Below, piece by piece: positions 6,260 to 10,619 of a stretch of 10,619 bases of DNA. The stretch is taken from positions 689 through 11,307 of the forward strand of contig PXSV01000052.1 in assembly GCA_003022685.1 (NCBI GenBank). Reading direction: 5' to 3'. Under the pieces are notes generated by a model, which was not told the DNA's origin, did no database searches, and saw nothing but the letters and a program-made list of their open reading frames with translations. The stretch is from Halobacteriales archaeon SW_9_67_24 (lineage in GTDB: Archaea > Halobacteriota > Halobacteria > Halobacteriales > Halococcaceae). Made by a program: the position numbers and the translations under genes. Each line of letters starts with the position of its first letter. The stretch's first letter is position 1.

Positions 6260-6955
6260 GTCTCGAAACCGAGATCAACGAGCTGTGGGGGCGCACCGAA
6301 AACGGACTGACCGCGAGCGACGCGGGAGGCGAGGAACGCGACACCCTCGACGCCTTCCTCGACGCGCTCGAAGCCGGCGAGGTCCGGGCGGCTGAGAAGC
6401 GCGACGGGGAGTGGGTGGCCAGCGAGAAACACGCCCGACGGCACGGTGATCCGACGGGGCGCACACGTCGGCAGCGACGCGATCCTGATGAGTCCGAGCT
6501 TCGTCAATTCGGGCGCGCACGTCGGCGACGGCACCCTCGTCGACTCGTGTGACACGGTAGGATCGTGCGCTCAGGTCGGTACGGACGTCAAGCTCGGCGC
6601 GAATACCCTCGTCGGCGGGGTGCTCGAACCCGTCGAGGACGCCCCCGTGGTGATCGAAGAGGGCGTCTCGCTCGGCGCGGGCTGTCGCGTCACCTCGGGA
6701 TTCGTGGTCGGCCACGATTCGGTGGTCGGCGAGAACACCCTGCTCACGCCCCGCATCCCGGTGTACGATCTGGTCGACGAGGAGATTATTTACGGTCGCC
6801 TACCACCCGAGCGCCGGGCGTTCACGCGGTTCGTCGAATCGTCGGTCGGCGATCACGACCTGTTCGACGGCGGGGCGTACAAACCCGCTGTGGTGGCGAC
6901 GGACGTCGAGGACCGAACCCTGGAGGCGACCGAACGGGAGGCGGCGCTCCGATGA
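6256..6955 (+). pseudogene. dapD: Tetrahydrodipicolinate N-succinyltransferase, broken by an internal frameshifting deletion
   Basis: Expected to succinylate tetrahydrodipicolinate, next after DapB. The N-terminal part, frame of 6256, gives the helical DapD start MSLETEINELWGRT and then GEVRAAEKRDGEWVASE up to about 6426. It then turns into arginine-rich sequence and stops at 6552. The C-terminal part, frame of 6446, gives NTPDGTVIRRGAHVGSD from 6428 and the hexapeptide left-handed beta-helix (SPSFVNSGAHVGDGTLVDS, VGSCAQVG, GGVLEPVEDAP), ending DLFDGGAYKPAVVAT and TEREAALR at 6955. The segment that normally joins them, roughly 40-45 residues by my memory of the family, is absent. Total 700 bp versus about 825 expected, so the lost length is 3n+2. 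No other stop or damage is visible. Start and stop keep the 4-base overlaps with dapB and lysA. A sequence or assembly error is an open alternative. Confidence 0.85.
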
Positions 6956-8241
6956 CCCCGGAGACCGCGAGTTCGTCGGTAGCGGTCGGGAACCCGCCGG
7001 TCCGGCGGCTCGCCGCCTGGCCGGTAGCCGACCTCCGTGACCTTGCAACCGAACACGGAACGCCGCTGTACGTGCTCGACCTCGATCGCGTGCGCGAGAA
7101 CGCCGACCGACTCCGGCGGGCGTTCCCCGACGCCGAGATCGAGTACGCAGTGAAGGCGAACGCCATCGGGTGTGTCCTGGAGACGATCGCCGACACGGGG
7201 TTGGGGGCCGAGTGCGCCGCCGCCGGCGAGGTCGTCCGTGCGCTCGATGCAGGGTTCGACCGGGTTCGCTACACCGCCGTCAACCCACCCGCTCGGGATC
7301 TCGATCGCGTCGTCGATCTCGCTGCCGAGCACGATATCGCGATCACGATCGGCGCGAGCGACACCCTCGACCGTCTCGCCGAGCGCGGCTGGGCGGGAGA
7401 GCTGTTCGTCCGAGTGAACCCTGGCGTCGGCGCGGGCCACCACGCGAAGGTACGGACGGGAACCGATCCGAAGTTCGGGGTGCCAGGCGAGCGCGCTGCG
7501 GCCGTCGTAAGCGAGGCCGCCGAGCGCGCGTTCGACGTTCGCGGCCTTCACGCCCACGCCGGCAGCGGGATCCTCGACGCCGACGACCTCGACACCCACC
7601 GCGCGCTGGTCGCCCGGATGGGTGAACTGACCGCCGAAATCGTCGATCGGGGCATCGATCTCGACACCGTGATCGTCGGTGGCGGGTTCGGGGTTCCCTA
7701 CCGCGAGTCGGCATCGCCGCTCGATCTCGACTCGCTCGCCACGGCTACGTGCGAGGCACTCGGCGGTGTCGACGGCTCGGGCGACCCCGGCGTGAAGCTC
7801 GGGATCGAGCCTGGCCGCTACCTCGTCGCCGACGCGGGCGTGCTGGTGACCCGAGTGAATACGGTGAAAGAAACGCCCGAGACCACGGTCGTCGGCGTCG
7901 ACGCCGGGATGACTGATCTCCTCCGGCCCGCGCTGTACGACGCCCACCACGCGATCCGGTCGCTCGCGCGGGACGCCGGAGAGCGCGAGACGATGTCGAC
8001 AGCGGTTGCGGGGCCGGTCTGTGAGTCCGCCGACGCGCTCGCACGGGGTCGTGAGCTTGCCGCGCCGACGCGCGGCGATCTCCTCGCGGTCGGGAACGCC
8101 GGCGCGTACGGGTACGAGATGGCGAACACGTACAACTCCCGGCCCCGGCCGGCAGTGGTCGCGCTCGACGACGGCGAGTCGCGGGTCTGTGTGCGCCGCG
8201 AGACGATCGACGATCTCACGCGCCTGGAGGTCGAGCGATGA
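6952..8241 (+). CDS. lysA: Diaminopimelate decarboxylase
   Basis: PLP enzyme that decarboxylates meso-diaminopimelate to L-lysine, the last step. 429 residues, fold-type III (alanine racemase-like barrel). PLP-binding Lys68 is in YAVKAN (66-71). HAHAGSG (200-206) corresponds to the usual HCHIGS. The glycine-rich VGGGFG (242-247) binds phosphate. EPGRYLV (286-292) and CESADALA (357-364; usual CESGD) provide the substrate Glu and the catalytic Cys. GAYGYEMANTYNSRPRP (384-400) is the C-terminal signature. ATG 6952 overlaps the dapD stop (ATGA) with GGGAGG 10 bases upstream. The frame is open back to 6565, but that extension lies on dapD sequence. Because the N-terminal dapD frame now ends at 6552, translational coupling into lysA may be weakened. 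Confidence 0.95.
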   Translation: MTPETASSSVAVGNPPVRRLAAWPVADLRDLATEHGTPLYVLDLDRVRENADRLRRAFPDAEIEYAVKANAIGCVLETIADTGLGAECAAAGEVVRALDAGFDRVRYTAVNPPARDLDRVVDLAAEHDIAITIGASDTLDRLAERGWAGELFVRVNPGVGAGHHAKVRTGTDPKFGVPGERAAAVVSEAAERAFDVRGLHAHAGSGILDADDLDTHRALVARMGELTAEIVDRGIDLDTVIVGGGFGVPYRESASPLDLDSLATATCEALGGVDGSGDPGVKLGIEPGRYLVADAGVLVTRVNTVKETPETTVVGVDAGMTDLLRPALYDAHHAIRSLARDAGERETMSTAVAGPVCESADALARGRELAAPTRGDLLAVGNAGAYGYEMANTYNSRPRPAVVALDDGESRVCVRRETIDDLTRLEVER

Positions 8242-9185
8242 TCCCGATCGAGAAGTATCATGGTACGGGCAACGACTTCTTCGTGGTGGACGCCGCCGAA
8301 CCCGTTGCCGATCGGCGAGCGTTTGCCACCGAACTCTGCGATCGCGAGGACGGGCTCGACCTCGGGAGCACGGTCGGTGCGGACGGCGTGCTCTTCCTCG
8401 CGTTCGAGGACGGCTACGCCTCGCCCCGGGTCGTGATGACGCTGCTCCAGCCCGACGGCTCGACCGCCCCGATGTGTGGTAACGGCGCGCGGTGCGCCGC
8501 GGCGTGGGCTGCGCGGCGACTCCGTCGCCGCGAAGAGAGCGAGCGGACGTCGTCCGCGAGTGATGCGGGGCGAGGCGGCTCGGCCGCGGACAGCGTCGAC
8601 GACGAGGACGAGACGACGGTGATGGTCGACACCCAGGTGGGAACCAAGCGTGCGACAGTCGACAACAGCGATGGGAACGTGACGATCGAGATGGGAACGC
8701 CGAGTTTCGCGCCTGCGGCCGTCCCGGTGGCGCGCGACGAACCGCTCGTGGAGGAACCAATCGAGGACCTCACCGTGACGGCGGTGAACACCGACGTCCC
8801 CCACGCGGTCGCGTTCGTCGAGAGCGTTTCGACCGTGGATCTCGACGCCGTCGCCCCCGCGGTGCGACGCGCCGACGCCTTCCCCTGCGGCGCGAACGTA
8901 ACGATCGCCAGCTCGCACAGTGACGAGGCGTTCGACCAGCGCACCTACGAGCGCGGCGTCGAGGGCGAAACCCGTTCCTGTGGTACGGGTGCCGTCGCGG
9001 TCGCGGCGGTCGCGCGCGAACTTGGCCACACCGACGCCGAAGCGGTCGCGGTGCATCCACCAGGTGGTCGCCTCAACGTCCGGTTCGACGGGCGTGGTGT
9101 TGTGCTCGCCGGGCCAACCGAGCGCGAGGGCGAGACCGAAATCCCGATCGACGCTCCCCGAAGCGCCGGGATCGCGGACAACTGA
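8238..9185 (+). CDS. dapF: Diaminopimelate epimerase
   Basis: Cofactor-independent racemase converting LL- to meso-diaminopimelate, using two cysteines. 315 residues with two similar halves. The first half starts KYHGTGNDFFVVD (6-18) and carries Cys80 in PMCGNGARC. The second carries Cys248 in RSCGTGAVA, preceded by RTYERGVEGET (235-245). NTDVPHAVAF (184-193) corresponds to the usual NPHAV motif. An unusual hydrophilic Ser/Asp/Glu-rich insert lies at about 98-127 between the first catalytic motif and the next strand. This makes the protein longer than the roughly 275 residues usual in bacteria. ATG 8238 overlaps the lysA stop and has GGAGG 7 bases upstream. Confidence 0.95.
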   Translation: MIPIEKYHGTGNDFFVVDAAEPVADRRAFATELCDREDGLDLGSTVGADGVLFLAFEDGYASPRVVMTLLQPDGSTAPMCGNGARCAAAWAARRLRRREESERTSSASDAGRGGSAADSVDDEDETTVMVDTQVGTKRATVDNSDGNVTIEMGTPSFAPAAVPVARDEPLVEEPIEDLTVTAVNTDVPHAVAFVESVSTVDLDAVAPAVRRADAFPCGANVTIASSHSDEAFDQRTYERGVEGETRSCGTGAVAVAAVARELGHTDAEAVAVHPPGGRLNVRFDGRGVVLAGPTEREGETEIPIDAPRSAGIADN

Positions 9186-9188
9186 TCG

Positions 9189-10346
9189 ATGGCGGACCTG
9201 GATGGACCGGCGATCGACCCGCTCGATTTCCTCGAACGTGCCGTTCGGACGCCCTCCCACGACGATACCGGTCCGATGCGTGACCTCCTCTGTGGGGAAC
9301 TCCGCGAGACTGGGATCGAACCGACCGTCGACGATGCGGGCAACGTGGTGGCGACGCGCGAAGCCAGCGGGGACGCCGCCGACGGGCCACACGTCGTGTT
9401 GAACACCCATCTCGACACGGTTTCGCCGCACGTCCCCGGCGAACGCGACGGGGACCGTCTCCACGGGCGCGGAGCCTGCGACGCCAAGGGACCGCTCGCC
9501 GCGATGCTCGCCGCGTTTTGTGGGTGCGATCCGGACCAGGGACGGGTCACACTCGCCGTGACGCCCGACGAGGAGACGCGCTCGACCGGCGCGGCCGCGC
9601 TCGTGCCGTCGCTCGATCTCGATCCCGACCGCGGGGACGCGGTGATCGTCGGCGAACCCACGGGTCTCGACGTCTGCAACGCTGCGAAAGGTCGTTTCGA
9701 GGGACGCGTCACGATCACCGGCGAGCGCGCCCACGCCGCCGAACCGGACACGGGCCGCAACGCGATTTCGCTGGCAGCGCCGGTCCTCGACGCGCTCGTC
9801 GGGTTCGACGGCCGTCCCGAAGCACTCGCCACCCATCCCGATCTCGGTGCGCCGACGCTCACCGCGACCGTAATCGAGGGTGGCGACGCGACGAACCAGG
9901 TGCCCGCGACGTGCGGGATCGTCTGCGACCGCCGGAGCGTCCCGCCCGAGACCGCGGCGGGTTTCGAGACCGCGCTGAACGAGTATCTCGACGAGCACGC
10001 GGCCCCCGACGCCGTGTCGTTCGCGTTGACCGAGCGCGAGACCCCATTTCTAGAGGCGTTCGAGACGCCCGCCGACGAATGCGTGGTTCGGGTGCTTGGG
10101 GAAGCGTCGGGCGGCGCGGTGCGGCCGTTCACCGCCGCGACCGAGGCGTCGTATTTCGCCCGCGAGGTTCCGACGGTCGTGTTCGGGCCTGGCGACCTCG
10201 CGGACGGGACGGGACCGGTGGCTCACGCCGATCGCGAGTACGTCCAACTGCCCGAAGTCGAGCGCGCCGCCACCGTCCTCGCGGGTGCGCTCACCGACCG
10301 TCTCCAGGAGGGTGACTCGGAGACCGCGGCGTTCGACGAGGAGTAG
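9189..10346 (+). CDS. dapE: Succinyl-diaminopimelate desuccinylase (M20 metallopeptidase family)
   Basis: Expected to hydrolyse N-succinyl-LL-diaminopimelate to LL-diaminopimelate and succinate. 385 residues with the M20 metal ligands and catalytic pair: THLDTV with His74 and Asp76; GRGACDAKG with the bridging Asp98; PDEET with base Glu128 and ligand Glu129; GEPTG with Glu156; and PVAHADREYV with His346. The lid/dimerisation domain lies at about 170-285 (RVTITGERAHAAEPDTGRNA). By sequence alone the M20 family also includes acetylornithine deacetylase, LysW-lysine hydrolase and carboxypeptidases; the dap operon favours DapE. It begins 3 bases after the dapF stop, without a clear Shine-Dalgarno site. 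If dapD is truly broken, this enzyme lacks its usual substrate in this pathway. Acidic tail SETAAFDEE. Confidence 0.88.
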   Translation: MADLDGPAIDPLDFLERAVRTPSHDDTGPMRDLLCGELRETGIEPTVDDAGNVVATREASGDAADGPHVVLNTHLDTVSPHVPGERDGDRLHGRGACDAKGPLAAMLAAFCGCDPDQGRVTLAVTPDEETRSTGAAALVPSLDLDPDRGDAVIVGEPTGLDVCNAAKGRFEGRVTITGERAHAAEPDTGRNAISLAAPVLDALVGFDGRPEALATHPDLGAPTLTATVIEGGDATNQVPATCGIVCDRRSVPPETAAGFETALNEYLDEHAAPDAVSFALTERETPFLEAFETPADECVVRVLGEASGGAVRPFTAATEASYFAREVPTVVFGPGDLADGTGPVAHADREYVQLPEVERAATVLAGALTDRLQEGDSETAAFDEE

Positions 10347-10619
10347 CGTCCGGCTTCCATCGGATCGGTTCGATCCTGCCGTCGTGGCCATCACGTTAGT
10401 CCTCGGCAGCCCCGAGGGAGAGGAACAACCGATCCGCCGTCGGCACCGGGTTCTCATCCGGTGGGGTGTGACCGAAAGCGAAACCGACATTCCCTCCGGC
10501 GACGCGAGGGGCTACACATGGTTTCCGCACTGCTCGTCGCGGGGTGTTCGTCGGCTACAAATCGGTGTCTCCTCGACGGGGGTCGCGTTCGGCCCCGCGG
10601 TCGGAAGCTGAATCACGGG
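10347..10619. other. Spacer after the lysine operon, to the window end
   Basis: No convincing gene. Contents seen: a perfect 6-bp stem GGATCG/CGATCC with GTT loop (10362-10376) shortly after dapE, without a following T-run; a second dyad CACCGG/CCGGTG (10444-10449 and 10458-10463); and a short frame from ATG 10518, open to the right edge, beginning MVSALLVAGCSS, which resembles a lipobox but has too short a hydrophobic stretch to call. Confidence 0.4.
10362..10376 (+). terminator. Possible stem-loop at the end of the dap operon
   Basis: GGATCG, loop GTT, CGATCC, a perfect 6-bp stem 16 bases after the dapE stop. There is no T-tract downstream, so termination here is only a guess from position. 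Confidence 0.2.

Noticed and set aside
6427..6552. Arginine-rich tail of the first dapD frame as a real domain
   Set aside because: It is the out-of-frame reading of the beta-helix coding sequence, and the correct residues appear in the neighbouring frame.
6256..6955. Programmed ribosomal frameshift in dapD
   Set aside because: A slip alone would not restore the missing linker segment, and no slippery heptamer is visible at the junction.
6853..8760. Long minus-strand open frame across lysA and dapF
   Set aside because: It is antisense to two well-supported overlapping genes and is typical of high-GC shadow frames.
7818..9998. 726-codon minus-strand open frame across lysA, dapF and dapE
   Set aside because: It is a shadow of three genes with clear catalytic motifs and has no recognisable domain of its own.
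10096..10611. 171-codon plus-strand frame overlapping the dapE end
   Set aside because: It is out-of-frame and basic over dapE, with no domain in the spacer part.
1..10619. CRISPR array, tRNA/rRNA gene, transposase, toxin-antitoxin or other defence system
   Set aside because: I found no regularly spaced repeats, no tRNA T-loop signature in the intergenic stretches and no proteins of those families. This appears to be housekeeping chromosomal DNA.

Overview
This window looks like chromosomal DNA from a haloarchaeon. It is very GC-rich, and the proteins are rich in Asp, Glu and Ala with a strong G/C bias at third codon positions. Genes are tightly packed, with 4-base stop/start overlaps inside an operon. 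At least one start lies about 26 bases downstream of a TATA-like box with no Shine-Dalgarno site, as in leaderless haloarchaeal mRNAs. The genus cannot be fixed from sequence alone.

Layout. Positions 1-503 (minus strand) hold the first 167 codons of a threonine ammonia-lyase (ilvA-like) that runs off the left edge. At 661-1092 (minus) is a small gamma-glutamylcyclotransferase-fold protein. It is divergent from a MATE-family multidrug/Na+ antiporter at 1161-2579 (plus). A gene-free stretch, 2580-2929, follows. It starts with GC-rich low-complexity sequence containing a 15-bp tandem duplication. It ends in a 122-bp interrupted inverted repeat (2811-2932) enclosing three further hairpins, placed between the convergent MATE and dnaJ genes. 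dnaJ occupies 2930-4063 (minus). A second gene-poor stretch, 4064-4547, separates dnaJ from the divergent lysine operon.

The right 60% is one plus-strand operon for the succinylase branch of the diaminopimelate/lysine pathway: dapA (4548-5474), dapB (5471-6259), dapD (6256-6955), lysA (6952-8241), dapF (8238-9185) and dapE (9189-10346). Every junction overlaps by 4 bases except dapF/dapE, which has a 3-base gap. Aspartate kinase, aspartate-semialdehyde dehydrogenase and the DapC/ArgD-type aminotransferase are not present here and must be encoded elsewhere. The last 273 bases hold no convincing gene.

The main anomaly is dapD. Its N-terminal part (frame of 6256) and its left-handed beta-helix part (frame of 6446) are in different frames, and the segment that should join them is missing. 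This looks like a single internal deletion near 6427 whose length is not a multiple of three. All other operon genes look intact, so either the succinylase step is lost or bypassed in this organism, or the sequence contains an assembly error. I found no CRISPR array, tRNA, rRNA, transposase, phage gene or defence system in this window.
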